DNA of 64,000 nucleotides from Acetobacter sp. 46_36 (GCA_001917135.1 MNTT01000016.1:535599-599598), one strand, 5' to 3'. Numbered from the stretch's first letter, positions 53,060 through 63,309 are shown. Numbers and translations are program-made. The notes: generated from the letters alone by a model not told the origin.

Positions 53060-54559
53060 CTAATTCCAATCCTGATATTCATAGCTTTTCGTCCGCGGAT
53101 TATAGCGGCATCGGTAGCTTTGATATTCCGGTTTCAGGATATACAAATCGTCGCGATTCAGCGGAATGTACATTTCGTTCAGCAGGTGCGAACTTATCCA
53201 GTGTATCGGATACTTTCCTATATCGCCGCGGTATTCGCGGTATGTGTCATAGTAATTTTTGCCGTAAATAATTTTCGGGCGGTATTTGCGGATAAGGCTT
53301 TCCAAATCCGCCGTCGGGCGGATGCCTATGGTGGCGGCGATAACATCTATCTGCCCTTTCAGATTCCAAATAAAATCAATATCTTTATTAAACAGATTGT
53401 AGCCGATGCGATATCCGTTTACGACATAATCGCAGGGATTTACCAACCGCAGGACAAATCCCGACGCACCATATTTGTAATCGTCGCCCACGGTTATCCG
53501 CCGACTGTATATATCGGCATAAATTCCCCCGAGTATGACAAAATAACCTGCAAACACCAACGCCAGCCACTGCCTTTTCCTTATCATTTCCGAAGCAGCC
53601 ACGCCGGCCATCGTTGACGCTACGGCATGAAGAAAGGCAAAATAATAAACAAAGGGTGTGAAATAATAAAAACGAATGATGTATTCAAACGCGAAAACCG
53701 CACCGATGATTTTTACATACAGGTTTCCGCTCCAAACGCAGCGTGCCAGAGCGTAAAAGGCCAACAGGAGCGGAACAGTCATCTCAAAGCTCGGATGAAT
53801 AAAACGCCTAGTATAAAAGACATCGGGTATATGCGAATTCAGCTCAAAATTGGCTTTGAAATACATTGCCAAAACATCTTCATAGTACAAAAATGCAAGA
53901 AAAGCTGCATATAAAAGCACAGGCAATGCCGCCGCAACCAGACAGTCTTTCCAGACAGCACGCCCCGTGTACAACAGCCATAAAATAACCGCCCCCATGC
54001 CTATTAAAATCAATGCGGCTTTCTGTGTAAACATAAAGGCGGCGAAAAACAGCAAAAAGGACAGAACAAGCGCACTGACGTTACGAGACTTCAGATAACG
54101 GAAAAGATAGTAAATTCCGGCAACCAATGCCAGTGCCATAAAATTATCAGGCTTAAAATCCTTATTATATAAACTTTCCTGCGGCAAGGCACAAAAAGCC
54201 GTGGCTACCAGCCCGCCAAAACGACCGGACAGGAAATCCCGGTGCAGGCGGTAAATATAAAACAGCATCAGCAAAAAAGCCGTTACCGTCAGCATATTGA
54301 CGGCATCAACCGCACGCAGACTATATTCGTAGAAACCGACCAGCGGCGCACCGACATACCATAAAAGAGGATTGTGGTGCTGGAAAAAATCCTTATACGG
54401 AATTTTACCTGACCAAACCAACCATGAGGAATGTACGTGCTCCAATGTATCGCCGTCACCCGATCCGCTGTATATGACAACCCAGTACAGCAAACCGGCA
54501 CAAAAAAGCAGATAAATTCCGATAATAAGCGCCGCTGTCTTTTTCAGCCCCCAAGTCAT
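53060..54559 (-). CDS. GT-C type membrane glycosyltransferase-like protein (paralogue 2)
   Basis: 499 residues with about eleven membrane segments. The first loop reads DGDTLEHVHSSWLVWSGKIPYKDFFQHHNPLLWY, with acidic residues and the FFQHHNP run shared almost exactly with the neighbouring paralogue. The C-terminal soluble part has RPTADLESLIRKYRPKIIYGKNYYD and ends EYQSYRCRYNPRTKSYEYQDWN. Likely uses polyprenyl-phosphate sugars to decorate a surface glycan. It overlaps the upstream paralogue by 4 nt. Confidence 0.75.
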   Translation of the reverse strand: MTWGLKKTAALIIGIYLLFCAGLLYWVVIYSGSGDGDTLEHVHSSWLVWSGKIPYKDFFQHHNPLLWYVGAPLVGFYEYSLRAVDAVNMLTVTAFLLMLFYIYRLHRDFLSGRFGGLVATAFCALPQESLYNKDFKPDNFMALALVAGIYYLFRYLKSRNVSALVLSFLLFFAAFMFTQKAALILIGMGAVILWLLYTGRAVWKDCLVAAALPVLLYAAFLAFLYYEDVLAMYFKANFELNSHIPDVFYTRRFIHPSFEMTVPLLLAFYALARCVWSGNLYVKIIGAVFAFEYIIRFYYFTPFVYYFAFLHAVASTMAGVAASEMIRKRQWLALVFAGYFVILGGIYADIYSRRITVGDDYKYGASGFVLRLVNPCDYVVNGYRIGYNLFNKDIDFIWNLKGQIDVIAATIGIRPTADLESLIRKYRPKIIYGKNYYDTYREYRGDIGKYPIHWISSHLLNEMYIPLNRDDLYILKPEYQSYRCRYNPRTKSYEYQDWN

Positions 54560-56109
54560 CTGCCGACTGTCTCCTCTTTATTATAATTCTCTTTGTAGTA
54601 ATAATCCCAGCTTCCGGTTTCCACGTTATAACGGCAGCGGCGCTGTGCCTGATATTCCGGCTTTAAGATAAAAATATCGACAAAGGCCGACTGATTGTAA
54701 TATTTATCCCGCAATTTCTTGTCTATCCAGTGAACCGGAACGTCTATATGCTTTTTGCGGAGGCGTTCATTCCAATACGGCCCGGTATAAATAATGCGCG
54801 GCAGATATTTCTGTACGGCGCCATTTAAATCCGGCAGCGGTGCCAGCCCGATTTTACTGCCGATAACATCCAACTGCCCGTTTAAATTCCAATAATACGT
54901 TACATCTTTGGAAAAAATACCGTAAGTCAACCCGTAGCCATTGATAACAACGTCGCAGCGGTTAGTCTGTTCAAGCACATATTTTGGTGTTACATAACGG
55001 TGGTAATACGGTTTCAGCCTGTTTTCCAGACAATAGTTTCTAAAGACCAAACAGCCGGACAGCGACAATACTGCAAAAACATACGCTGCAATCCGCCATT
55101 TTTTTATTATTTCCCACGCAAATGTACCGGCAAGCATCCCGTTGAATATTTGCAGCTGATAATAGTAGTGCCTGTCCAGCGAAAAATAGAAAAAGCGTTG
55201 CAAAGCTTCGAAAACCCACAGCAGACAAATTATCCGCGCGTATATGTTTCCCCGATACAATGAGTAAATGCAACCGCATAAAGCCAAGGCACTGACAACA
55301 TAAAATTCCGGCTTGGTTTTCTCGACCAACCCGCCGTAAACATCGGGAATATGCAAATTAAAAATGTAATTGGCCAGCCAATAGCGCCCGACCATATCGT
55401 GCGCAAGAAGCCATGCCAGAAACACTATCCCGCCGATGCACGGCAGAATCAGTGCTTTCAAAAAATCCCGAACAGAAATTCTGCCGACATACAACTGATA
55501 AAAAAACACTGCAGCAAAAAAGGCCAGCAGAAAAATGACTTTCTGCATAAACAGGAAAGCGGTAAACATCGCCATAAAGGACAGCACCAAATCCCTAAGC
55601 TGCCGACGTTCCAAATAGGCAAAAAACCAATACAGCCCCAACATAAACATCAGGACCATGTAGTTGTCGGGACGGAAATCCTGCCCGCTGAAAATGACGT
55701 ATGACGGAAATACAGATGCGATACATAGCACCCCGGCGTACCAGTTTCCTGCCATAAAACGTTTTACTATCAATGCCGCAACATACAGGCTCGCAAACAT
55801 AACGACGGTCGATATTATACGGACGACATCGAACAGAACCAAATCATAGGCAAAGTATCCGGCTAAAGGTGAAAACAAATACCATAACAGCGGATTGTGA
55901 TGCTGAAAAAAATCAATATAGGGAATTTTTCCTTCATGCACCAGCCAGGCGGAATGCAGATGTTCAATATCGTCGCCGGTCTGCGGCTGATGATTATAAA
56001 GAAGCCAGAAAGCAAGCCATACGCCGACAATAACCTGAATTACAAAATAGACTAAGGGCAGCCAGCCATATACAGGCTTCAGCGCCGTTTTTCCTGCCGG
56101 TTCAGACAT
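54556..56109 (-). CDS. GT-C type membrane glycosyltransferase-like protein (paralogue 1)
   Basis: 517 residues with the same plan as its neighbour. DDIEHLHSAWLVHEGKIPYIDFFQHHNPLLWY is in the first loop, about eleven membrane segments follow, and a C-terminal soluble part contains LNGAVQKYLPRIIYTGPYWN and EYQAQRRCRYNVETGSWDYYYKE. The two likely arose by tandem duplication. ATG 56109 has a GGAGAGGAA site; an in-frame start at 56133 is less likely. The sugar and acceptor are unknown. Confidence 0.75.
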   Translation of the reverse strand: MSEPAGKTALKPVYGWLPLVYFVIQVIVGVWLAFWLLYNHQPQTGDDIEHLHSAWLVHEGKIPYIDFFQHHNPLLWYLFSPLAGYFAYDLVLFDVVRIISTVVMFASLYVAALIVKRFMAGNWYAGVLCIASVFPSYVIFSGQDFRPDNYMVLMFMLGLYWFFAYLERRQLRDLVLSFMAMFTAFLFMQKVIFLLAFFAAVFFYQLYVGRISVRDFLKALILPCIGGIVFLAWLLAHDMVGRYWLANYIFNLHIPDVYGGLVEKTKPEFYVVSALALCGCIYSLYRGNIYARIICLLWVFEALQRFFYFSLDRHYYYQLQIFNGMLAGTFAWEIIKKWRIAAYVFAVLSLSGCLVFRNYCLENRLKPYYHRYVTPKYVLEQTNRCDVVINGYGLTYGIFSKDVTYYWNLNGQLDVIGSKIGLAPLPDLNGAVQKYLPRIIYTGPYWNERLRKKHIDVPVHWIDKKLRDKYYNQSAFVDIFILKPEYQAQRRCRYNVETGSWDYYYKENYNKEETVGR

Positions 56110-56276
56110 TTCCTCTCCACCTTTCGTACGCAACGGTTATTTTGAAGAAACAAGAGTACGGTTTGAAACAACATTTCCGACTGTTCGCCGGCAATATACC
56201 GCATTCGGGCTATTGTATTTCCTGCCGAATGTATTGCCTGCCAAAGTTTCTGCCGGCATCCGGCAAGAAACTACGG

Positions 56277-57257
56277 TTAAGCCTCTTCCGAAGCAGGAGC
56301 AGACGACGCATTACCAGCCGGGGCGTTTTCCTGCGGAATAACATCCGGCAACATGCCGATAGCCTTTTTGCGTTTCAGCTTGTTTACAAATTTTATAGAC
56401 CGTTGAGCGTCCCATTTTTTCTTGCCTTCTTCCCGCTGGAAGATGTGTTTGTAAATTTCTATCGCCTGGTCAAATTCGGAAAGCTTTGTCAGACAGGAAG
56501 CCAAACCGTCATAAAGCTTATGATGATAACGCCCGTCGACCAAATTCTTGGCTTTATTGTAGCATTTCAGAGCATCTTTGAACTTAAACATTTTCTGATA
56601 TACGAAACCAATGCTTATCCACGCCTGAATTTCAGTACTGTCAATATTCAGGATTTTGGTAAAGCACTTCAAGGCCGAATCGTTATCCCCCATCAGCTGA
56701 TAGGTAACGCCGATACCATTCCAGGCTTTAACATTGGATTTATCAAGAGCCAGAACCTTTTTAAAATACCCGATTGCCCGTTCATACTGCTTCAGTTTTT
56801 GCAACGTAACGGCAATACTCAGCAATGTCTGGGGGTGTTTGGGGTCAACCTGATAGGCCTGTTGTAAAACATCAAGAGCTTCTTTGAACAAAAACATATG
56901 CTGCAAAGCAATCGCCTTGCCGTTCAAAGCCTCAAGAGAAGTCGGGTCATTGGCAAAAGCCTGTTCAAAGCAGGCAATCGCCTCTTTGTACAGTCCGCGC
57001 ATGCTAAGCGTAACACCTTTATTATTCAGCACCTCAACCGATTTCGGGTTAATTGCCAAAGCTTTATCAAAACATTCGACAGCTTCCGTATATTTGCTCA
57101 TCTTCTGAAAAGCAAACCCTTTGGAATTTATAGCTTTCCATGAATCGGGCTGCTGGGCCAAAAACTCATCAAACTGAGCTATTGCCTCCCTGCACATCCC
57201 TGAATCCAAAAGTTCCTGCCCCCTTTTATAGGCATTATTATCACTTAACTTAACCAT
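56277..57257 (-). CDS. Tetratricopeptide-repeat protein
   Basis: 326 residues with about eight consecutive TPR units from residue ~8 to ~275. Examples are AINSKGFAFQKMSKYTEAVECFDKALAINPKSVEV and AWNGIGVTYQLMGDNDSALKCFTKILNIDSTEI. A basic region (KKWDAQRSIKFVNKLKRKKA) and a Pro/Ala-rich tail follow. No signal peptide. TPR arrays act as protein-interaction scaffolds; the partner is unknown. It lies 167 nt from the glycosyltransferase pair on the same strand. Confidence 0.88.
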   Translation of the reverse strand: MVKLSDNNAYKRGQELLDSGMCREAIAQFDEFLAQQPDSWKAINSKGFAFQKMSKYTEAVECFDKALAINPKSVEVLNNKGVTLSMRGLYKEAIACFEQAFANDPTSLEALNGKAIALQHMFLFKEALDVLQQAYQVDPKHPQTLLSIAVTLQKLKQYERAIGYFKKVLALDKSNVKAWNGIGVTYQLMGDNDSALKCFTKILNIDSTEIQAWISIGFVYQKMFKFKDALKCYNKAKNLVDGRYHHKLYDGLASCLTKLSEFDQAIEIYKHIFQREEGKKKWDAQRSIKFVNKLKRKKAIGMLPDVIPQENAPAGNASSAPASEEA

Positions 57258-57518
57258 ATTCTTTCTCTACATAGTTTTACAAAATAATTTATGTTGCATT
57301 ATATGGGAATATATTTGCTTTTGTCAATACAAAAAAATGAAAAAATAATATTTTACCCAGTTTTCTTCCCCTGAAAATATTTTTTTGCTCTCAGAAATAT
57401 ATTTCCTACTTTAGCAGTCATGTCTGTTATACATTAACACCGTAGTTTACGGATAAATTACCGGCACGGCACCGATTGCTTTATAATATCTCCCTGATTT
57501 TACCGATACAATCCACTC

Positions 57519-57547
57519 TTGACAAAAATATGCTTTTGCCATAAAAA
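57519..57547 (+). promoter_or_regulatory. Promoter of repeat-family gene 1
   Basis: TTGACA (57519-57524), 17 nt, TAAAAA (57542-57547), 47 nt before the ATG at 57595. The leader holds a mini-ORF ATG at 57569 (MFHY, stop 57581-57583). The rest of the 57258-57594 gap is AT-rich without a gene. Confidence 0.6.
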
Positions 57548-57594
57548 GGATATTCTAAAATTAATTTTATGTTTCACTATTAAATTTTATTGTT

Positions 57595-59418
57595 ATGGAT
57601 AAAAACAAAAAAAGATGCAAGTTATCTTATTTTAAGAAGCTTTTGATGCTTCGGGAACTTCAGCAGCAAGGAACGTTAGAAAATTTTCCGCCGCCGGAAT
57701 GCCAACGGGCTTTTCTTAATGCATTGTCCGTTAAGGAATTCAGCAAAGTTTACCGCAACCTCAATCGATTTGAAGCTGCCGCCTTTGAAATTCTGCTTAC
57801 GGACAAAAACAAAAAGAAATTTGACGTACATATTCAGCAAGGCTGTTCTCTGAGTTCTTTTAATGATGCTATTGCAGCCAAAGGCTCTGACGAACAGATT
57901 CTGGCTATGTTGTCGGCTTCTCTCGGATATATACCTCACAGCAGTCTCCTTATTGAGCAATCAGAGAAGTTTTTTCTTCCGGTTCTCAGAAAACGAAAAA
58001 GTTTGCCTCATTATGTCCTAGATAACATTATTGAGCAAAAACGGGAAGATTTGCTGATTGCCTATTTTGAAGAAGCCCAGCCGACAAGTTTTGACCGTTC
58101 GCTTTCCTATAAGCTTATGGAAAGTTCTTTGGACAAGGCTAAGGAGGCATATATTACGACTTGTCAGCACCTCTCCGAAAGTGCGGCGGTTTATGCCTTT
58201 AGAAAAGGCGATGCCAAACTTTGCAAAGAGGTATTGAGCAAAAGACTGATGGAATGCAATCAGGAACTTGAAGCGCTTTTCAATCTGAACAATCCGGAAT
58301 TTCTGCTTTTGGCTGTTGACAAACTGAACAAAGAAACAGAGGCTAAAACAGCCAACAGGGCTCACGGAGAAGAGAAAGACGACGCGGAACCGTATTGTTT
58401 TCCGGAACCGTATGAAACACTGCTGATGGAAAGCGGATGCTTTGAAGCCATTCGTGCTTATCTTTCCGGCCGCATTTTAGGCTATAATGCCGAAATAGCT
58501 CTGGTCAAAAGCAGAAACGGAGTTTTTATCAGATTGTACCTTGAAAGCAACGATTTGGAAGACGGGCTTATCAATGCAGCTGCTGAGATTATATTTTCCG
58601 GGCAGGATAAAGACCTTAAGTCTTTTTATCTGGAAAAATACGGACTGCCGTATACGCTGGAGGCAAAATTAATTTCTGACGGCGACTGCAATGCGCTATG
58701 TTCTTATATTTCTTCGCATCAACTATGCAGCATTAATGCTGCAAGGCTTATGGAATCCGGTTTAACCGAAGCAGCCAGACTCTATTGCGAAAAGCATGGC
58801 TTAAAAAAACTTGCAGCCACGGTTTTAATGAAGCGGGGCGATGCCGAGGTTCGGCATTTCTATGTTGACCGGCTGCTGGCAGAAGGAGAGCATCTGACTG
58901 ACGATGCCGAATTCCACTTTTTGGAAAACGGCTGTAAAGAACAGGTTTTCAGGTATATCACGGTAAATAGCCGAAAGCTCAAGACCCAATCGGTTACAGC
59001 TTTGTTAAACCGCGGTGACCTTGAGTTGATTGAAGCTTACGCCGAATTGTTCGAAATTCCGACAGAGGCGCTTATACTGTTCGCAAAACTGGGGGCAAAG
59101 CGGGCGCTGGAAACCTATATTGCTTCCTATGCCCTGGCAGACGAGGCTGAGGAAGCTTTGGTCGAACGCGGCGACTGCGAATTGCTGATACGCTATTTTG
59201 AACAAAACGAATTATATTCCAAAGCGGAATGTAAACTCATGCAGTCAGATTTTGCCCGGACTGGCGCTGCCGTCCGGTTTTATCTGGACAAATATGACCT
59301 GTTTGAAGATGCGGAGGTTGAACTGGTTAAACGCGGAGACCGCGCAATGCTGGACGTTTATATTGCCAAACATCCGCTCGGGCCAGACGCCGAAAACCTT
59401 ATTGTATCCGTTTTTTAA
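57595..59418 (+). CDS. Large alpha-helical repeat protein, tandem family member 1
   Basis: 607 residues, no signal or membrane segment. After a basic start and an N-terminal ~130 residues, the protein is built of degenerate units of ~30-33 residues of the type AExxLVxRGDxxxLxxYIxxxxL. Clear examples are VTALLNRGDLELIEAYAELFEI, EEALVERGDCELLIRYFEQNEL and EVELVKRGDRAMLDVYIAKHPL. An all-helical solenoid is inferred. No Shine-Dalgarno precedes the ATG. Three further paralogues follow in the same direction. I know no function for the family. Confidence 0.8.
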   Translation: MDKNKKRCKLSYFKKLLMLRELQQQGTLENFPPPECQRAFLNALSVKEFSKVYRNLNRFEAAAFEILLTDKNKKKFDVHIQQGCSLSSFNDAIAAKGSDEQILAMLSASLGYIPHSSLLIEQSEKFFLPVLRKRKSLPHYVLDNIIEQKREDLLIAYFEEAQPTSFDRSLSYKLMESSLDKAKEAYITTCQHLSESAAVYAFRKGDAKLCKEVLSKRLMECNQELEALFNLNNPEFLLLAVDKLNKETEAKTANRAHGEEKDDAEPYCFPEPYETLLMESGCFEAIRAYLSGRILGYNAEIALVKSRNGVFIRLYLESNDLEDGLINAAAEIIFSGQDKDLKSFYLEKYGLPYTLEAKLISDGDCNALCSYISSHQLCSINAARLMESGLTEAARLYCEKHGLKKLAATVLMKRGDAEVRHFYVDRLLAEGEHLTDDAEFHFLENGCKEQVFRYITVNSRKLKTQSVTALLNRGDLELIEAYAELFEIPTEALILFAKLGAKRALETYIASYALADEAEEALVERGDCELLIRYFEQNELYSKAECKLMQSDFARTGAAVRFYLDKYDLFEDAEVELVKRGDRAMLDVYIAKHPLGPDAENLIVSVF

Positions 59419-59472
59419 CAAACGGATACGGCTGGGTATATTTTAACGCAATTAAAACCGTTTCCGGCAATG

Positions 59473-59505
59473 AGCCTGTTTCCTTTTCGGAAACAGGCTT
59501 TTTTG
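59473..59505 (+). terminator. Terminator of repeat-family gene 1
   Basis: AGCCTGTTTCC pairs with GGAAACAGGCT around TTTTC, followed by TTTTT. Its T-run touches the next gene's -35. Confidence 0.92.
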
Positions 59506-59568
59506 TTGACAAAAATTATAATCGTGTTAGCGTAGGCAGGCTTAAAATGAATTATGTCTAATCATTAA
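59506..59568 (+). promoter_or_regulatory. Promoter and leader mini-ORF of repeat-family gene 2
   Basis: TTGACA (59506-59511), 16 nt, TAGCGT (59528-59533), 46 nt before the ATG. A mini-ORF ATG at 59554 encodes MSNH and stops at 59566-59568. Bases 59552-59582 are identical to 61498-61528 before gene 3. Confidence 0.6.
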
Positions 59569-59579
59569 TTTTTATCATT

Positions 59580-61364
59580 ATGGAACAATTTAAAACAAAA
59601 AAGCCCTCGCGTTTCAATACCTGGTGCGCCATGGCTACATTCCGCCTCTGCGATGCGGAAATCGAAGAACAGCACCATTGCAACCTGATTCAGGGCAAGG
59701 GCTGCAGCCGTAAACAGTTCGGCCGTTATGTCGCGCAGTATCCGCTGTCTGACGAAGCTGTCGGAATGCTGATTGACGCAGCAGACAACAATATGCTGTT
59801 TTTCTTTTTGGAAAAAACTTCATTTGACATCAGCGACGACAATGAAGCGGAATTTGTGAAGAAATACGGAATTGTGCCGCTGGTCCGAACCGGCAGAATG
59901 TTGTCCGAACAATCAGAGCTTATCCTTGTCAAGGGCAGAGATACGGCTCTCATCGGCGAATATATCAGAAAGCATGGCCTGCATTACATTGCCGAAGAAA
60001 CGCTTTTTGAAACCGGCGATACGGATTTTTTAAAGATTTATGCCGCAACGCAGCAGCTTTGCGCGGAAACACAGGAATTTCTGATAATTAACGGCAAAGA
60101 GGATTATGTCAGAATCTATGCGACGGATAAAGAATTGGACGATGACGCCTATACGGAATTGTGCCGCAGCGCATCGGACGACTTGGTCATCTTTTATCTT
60201 GAGCACCGACTGACCTGCCCGACGGCCAAGGAATTCAAATTTCTGCTGAAACGGAAGAATCCTCAAATCATAAAGGTACTGGACAAGTGTTTCGATGACT
60301 TTTTCGATACGGAAATGCTGAAGCTCCTGCTTAAAGAAAATGATGACGGATTATTGCAGGCCTTTATTGAAACCAGAGCAGAGAGGAATGTCCCGTTACC
60401 CGATAAAGTGTGGCACAGCCTGTTTGCAGCAAAGGCGCGGAAAGAACTACTGAAAGATACTTTGCGCCGTTTTTCCCTGCCCTCATATCTGGAAGTCAAA
60501 CTGCTCTTGACGGAAAACAAAGAACTGTTGGACTGCTACCTGAAACACGGAACTTTACAGAATTTCGGCTTTGCCATTCTGCTGGCACAAAACGACCGCG
60601 GCAGGCTGACAGACTATCTAAAGTCCCATCGGCTGCAATGGCAGGAAGAATGCCTGCTGATTGACCAGAAAGACAATGAACTGCTGGAATGTTATCTGAC
60701 ACATCACGCCTTGAGTCCCTTTGCTCTGGGGTATCGGATAAAGTCTTCCGCTTTTGCCGAAGCGCTGAACATCGTACAGGATATTGAGGATTTCGACGAC
60801 ATGGTTCTCAGTGCATTGCTCTTTCATAACGAAAGGGAACTCTGGGAAATATATCTGAAGAAATGCGATTATGACTTTGATGAAGACTTCCTGTCGGACT
60901 TTTTGCGCAAAGCCGACAAAATGGCTGTTCTGGATTATCTGAACAACCATCTGGAAGACAATACGCTGGTTTTCTGTTTTGCCGACGGCAATATGGAGGA
61001 CGAGGCATACAAAATATTGTTCAGGCGGCATGACAGTGACTTGGACGATTTTCTTCTGCAGCACGGAACATTTTCCCGCCAGACGGAAACTTTCTTAATT
61101 CGATATGCCGAAAATCGTACGGTGCGGAAGTTTCTTGAAACTTACTGCAGCGGTGAAAACAGTCTTGGCGACAATGCCGAAAAAGCCCTGATTCTTCGCG
61201 GTGACGGAAATTTGATTGGCCTTTATCTGTCTGAACATTCTCTGAGCAACGATGAAGCCGTGCGAAATCTGGCTGTCCTGCTCACCCCGGATTTGTTGGA
61301 CTGCTGCCTGCAAAACGGCGATTACAGAAACAACTACAGATTAGATTATTATTTATCCCGCTGA
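59580..61364 (+). CDS. Large alpha-helical repeat protein, tandem family member 2
   Basis: 594 residues, cytoplasmic by lack of signals. The N-terminal domain contains KGCSRKQFGRYVAQYPLSDEAVGMLI, matched in member 3 by KGCSKTDFVRYLNCEHRLCDEAVLLLI. Helical units follow, such as ELILVKGRDTALIGEYIRKHGL and EKALILRGDGNLIGLYLSEHSL. No Shine-Dalgarno; the leader is AT-rich and conserved. It has its own promoter and terminator, so it is a separate transcription unit. Confidence 0.8.
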   Translation: MEQFKTKKPSRFNTWCAMATFRLCDAEIEEQHHCNLIQGKGCSRKQFGRYVAQYPLSDEAVGMLIDAADNNMLFFFLEKTSFDISDDNEAEFVKKYGIVPLVRTGRMLSEQSELILVKGRDTALIGEYIRKHGLHYIAEETLFETGDTDFLKIYAATQQLCAETQEFLIINGKEDYVRIYATDKELDDDAYTELCRSASDDLVIFYLEHRLTCPTAKEFKFLLKRKNPQIIKVLDKCFDDFFDTEMLKLLLKENDDGLLQAFIETRAERNVPLPDKVWHSLFAAKARKELLKDTLRRFSLPSYLEVKLLLTENKELLDCYLKHGTLQNFGFAILLAQNDRGRLTDYLKSHRLQWQEECLLIDQKDNELLECYLTHHALSPFALGYRIKSSAFAEALNIVQDIEDFDDMVLSALLFHNERELWEIYLKKCDYDFDEDFLSDFLRKADKMAVLDYLNNHLEDNTLVFCFADGNMEDEAYKILFRRHDSDLDDFLLQHGTFSRQTETFLIRYAENRTVRKFLETYCSGENSLGDNAEKALILRGDGNLIGLYLSEHSLSNDEAVRNLAVLLTPDLLDCCLQNGDYRNNYRLDYYLSR

Positions 61365-61386
61365 CAATTCTGTCAATTTTCAAACA

Positions 61387-61416
61387 AAGCCTTTCTCAAT
61401 TGAGAAGGCTTTTTTC
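61387..61416 (+). terminator. Terminator of repeat-family gene 2
   Basis: AAGCCTTTCTC pairs with GAGAAGGCTT (one bulge) around AATT, followed by TTTTTT. Confidence 0.88.
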
Positions 61417-61450
61417 TTTGATTTCCTGCATTACTTCTTTCATAATTTTA

Positions 61451-61514
61451 TTGACAAAAAATATTTTTCAACTATGCTGACGGCACTAAAAATAATTTTA
61501 TGTCTAATCATTAA
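61451..61514 (+). promoter_or_regulatory. Promoter and leader mini-ORF of repeat-family gene 3
   Basis: TTGACA (61451-61456), 16 nt, TATGCT (61473-61478), 47 nt before the ATG. A mini-ORF ATG at 61500 encodes MSNH and stops at 61512-61514. Confidence 0.6.
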
Positions 61515-61525
61515 TTTTTATCATT

Positions 61526-63286
61526 ATGAAGAAAGAAGTACAAAAACCTTCGGCTTTGATGACAAAAATCGAAGTTTTAAAATTCAGGCTGAAGAATTCG
61601 TATCAGATTCCGGCCGCGCATCATCTGAATATGGTCTTATTCAAGGGGTGCAGCAAAACCGATTTCGTCCGTTATCTGAATTGTGAACACAGGCTATGCG
61701 ACGAGGCTGTCCTGCTGCTGATAAAGGCACCGAAATCGGAAGCTTTTCCGCTTTGGCTGAGATATAACCAATACAATCGTTTGTCTCCGGAGTGTGAAAC
61801 GGCTTATATCAAAAAATTCGGCATTCTGCAACTGTTGAAAAACGGATTTGTGCTGTCGGAAGAGGCTACCCTGGCGTTGCTGCAAAAAAACGGCGCCCAG
61901 CTGCTTCCCGAATATCTGGACAATCTCGCAATTACCGAAAAGACCGAAGCTGCAATCCTGAAGCTGCATGACGAAAACTTTACAATTGCCTATCTGGGCA
62001 GGTACAGCGTTTATGAAGCGAATAAGGAGCTGCTTCTCACTTATGATAATCCGCTCGCTTATCGGGCATTTGGGTACAGAAACGGCATATCCGATAAAAT
62101 CATAAGTGAAATTATCCGTAAAAAAACGTATGATGTGTTTGAAGCAACGATTGACGTTTATTCGTATACACATTTAGAGCAGACCGACGAAAAAGCGCTT
62201 ATCGACAGAAAAGACGCGCGTTTTATTAAGGCTTTTCTCAGAAAGCATAATTTTTCCTCCGACGGAGAAAAATACCTGGCAGAAAAAGGAACCAATGAAC
62301 AGTTTGCTGCTTTTGTCCGCAACGGATGTTTTGACGGCGAAAACAATACGGCAGTCTACGACCGCTTGTTTGCACCGGAAAATGCAGCTTTGCTTAAGGA
62401 GTTCCTGAGCGAGTACAGAGTTCCGGGAAAATATGAAATCCGCCTGTTGGCAGAAAACGACGCCGAACTGATTGATACTTATTTTGCCGACGGTATTGAG
62501 GTCGAACCGGAAACGATGGAGTGGCTGTGGGAACATGATTCCTCCGAACTGGCACAAAAGCTGCTGAATTCAGATGCGCAGCTCGGCTACCAAACGGAAA
62601 CAAAACTGTTCCAATCCGGCGATTTGAAACGGATTAAGGCTTATCTCAACGAACATAAGCCGTGCGCCTTCAGCGAGGCGATGCTGTTTATGCATGCTCC
62701 GGCAGAAATTCTGCTGTCATACATGAAAAGCAATGTTCCCGACCGTTTGGCGCAAATTGCTCTTATTCGGCGTAAAGATGCGGATATCATGCATTCGTTC
62801 TGGAAAGAGGACTATCGTTTTGACGAGGCTGCCATCCGGGTTTTTCTGGCTGAAGCTGACGAAGAAATGATTTTGGAATATTTCCGATTACTCTCTGACG
62901 GTGCTCCGTTTTATTTGTATGACGGCGCGGACAACGATGAAGTTTTGTGCAGCGAAATCCTTTTCCGGCGCGGTTTAAAAAAAGCCGGCGAATTTTTTGT
63001 CAGAAACGGAGATTTTGATGAACAGGACGAAAAAAGTCTGGCGGCATACGGTTCACCCGAACTTGTGAGCCTTTATTTTGAGGAAAATACTCTGGAGGGA
63101 GAAGCCTGCTATGCATTTATTCTCCGCGGCGACAAAAAACTGATAAGGGAATATATCTCCCGGCATCAGCTCAGTCCGTCGGGGGAATACGCCCTTTTGT
63201 CCCTGCTTGATCTTGACCTGATTGTGTATTATGAAAAGCTGTATGGCTTCAGCGATTATGATGTCCTGACGGATCTTGGGCTTTAG
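61526..63286 (+). CDS. Large alpha-helical repeat protein, tandem family member 3
   Basis: 586 residues. The N-terminal domain aligns with member 2 (FKGCSKTDFVRYL, CETAYIKKFGILQLLKNGFVLSEEATLALL against EAEFVKKYGIVPLVRTGRMLSEQSELIL). Repeat units continue to the end, for example ETKLFQSGDLKRIKAYLNEHKP and YAFILRGDKKLIREYISRHQL. Sequence drift between paralogues is large while repeat spacing is kept. No Shine-Dalgarno. Separate transcription unit. Confidence 0.8.
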   Translation: MKKEVQKPSALMTKIEVLKFRLKNSYQIPAAHHLNMVLFKGCSKTDFVRYLNCEHRLCDEAVLLLIKAPKSEAFPLWLRYNQYNRLSPECETAYIKKFGILQLLKNGFVLSEEATLALLQKNGAQLLPEYLDNLAITEKTEAAILKLHDENFTIAYLGRYSVYEANKELLLTYDNPLAYRAFGYRNGISDKIISEIIRKKTYDVFEATIDVYSYTHLEQTDEKALIDRKDARFIKAFLRKHNFSSDGEKYLAEKGTNEQFAAFVRNGCFDGENNTAVYDRLFAPENAALLKEFLSEYRVPGKYEIRLLAENDAELIDTYFADGIEVEPETMEWLWEHDSSELAQKLLNSDAQLGYQTETKLFQSGDLKRIKAYLNEHKPCAFSEAMLFMHAPAEILLSYMKSNVPDRLAQIALIRRKDADIMHSFWKEDYRFDEAAIRVFLAEADEEMILEYFRLLSDGAPFYLYDGADNDEVLCSEILFRRGLKKAGEFFVRNGDFDEQDEKSLAAYGSPELVSLYFEENTLEGEACYAFILRGDKKLIREYISRHQLSPSGEYALLSLLDLDLIVYYEKLYGFSDYDVLTDLGL

Positions 63287-63309
63287 CCGTTATCTCCGAT
63301 GTTTTAACC

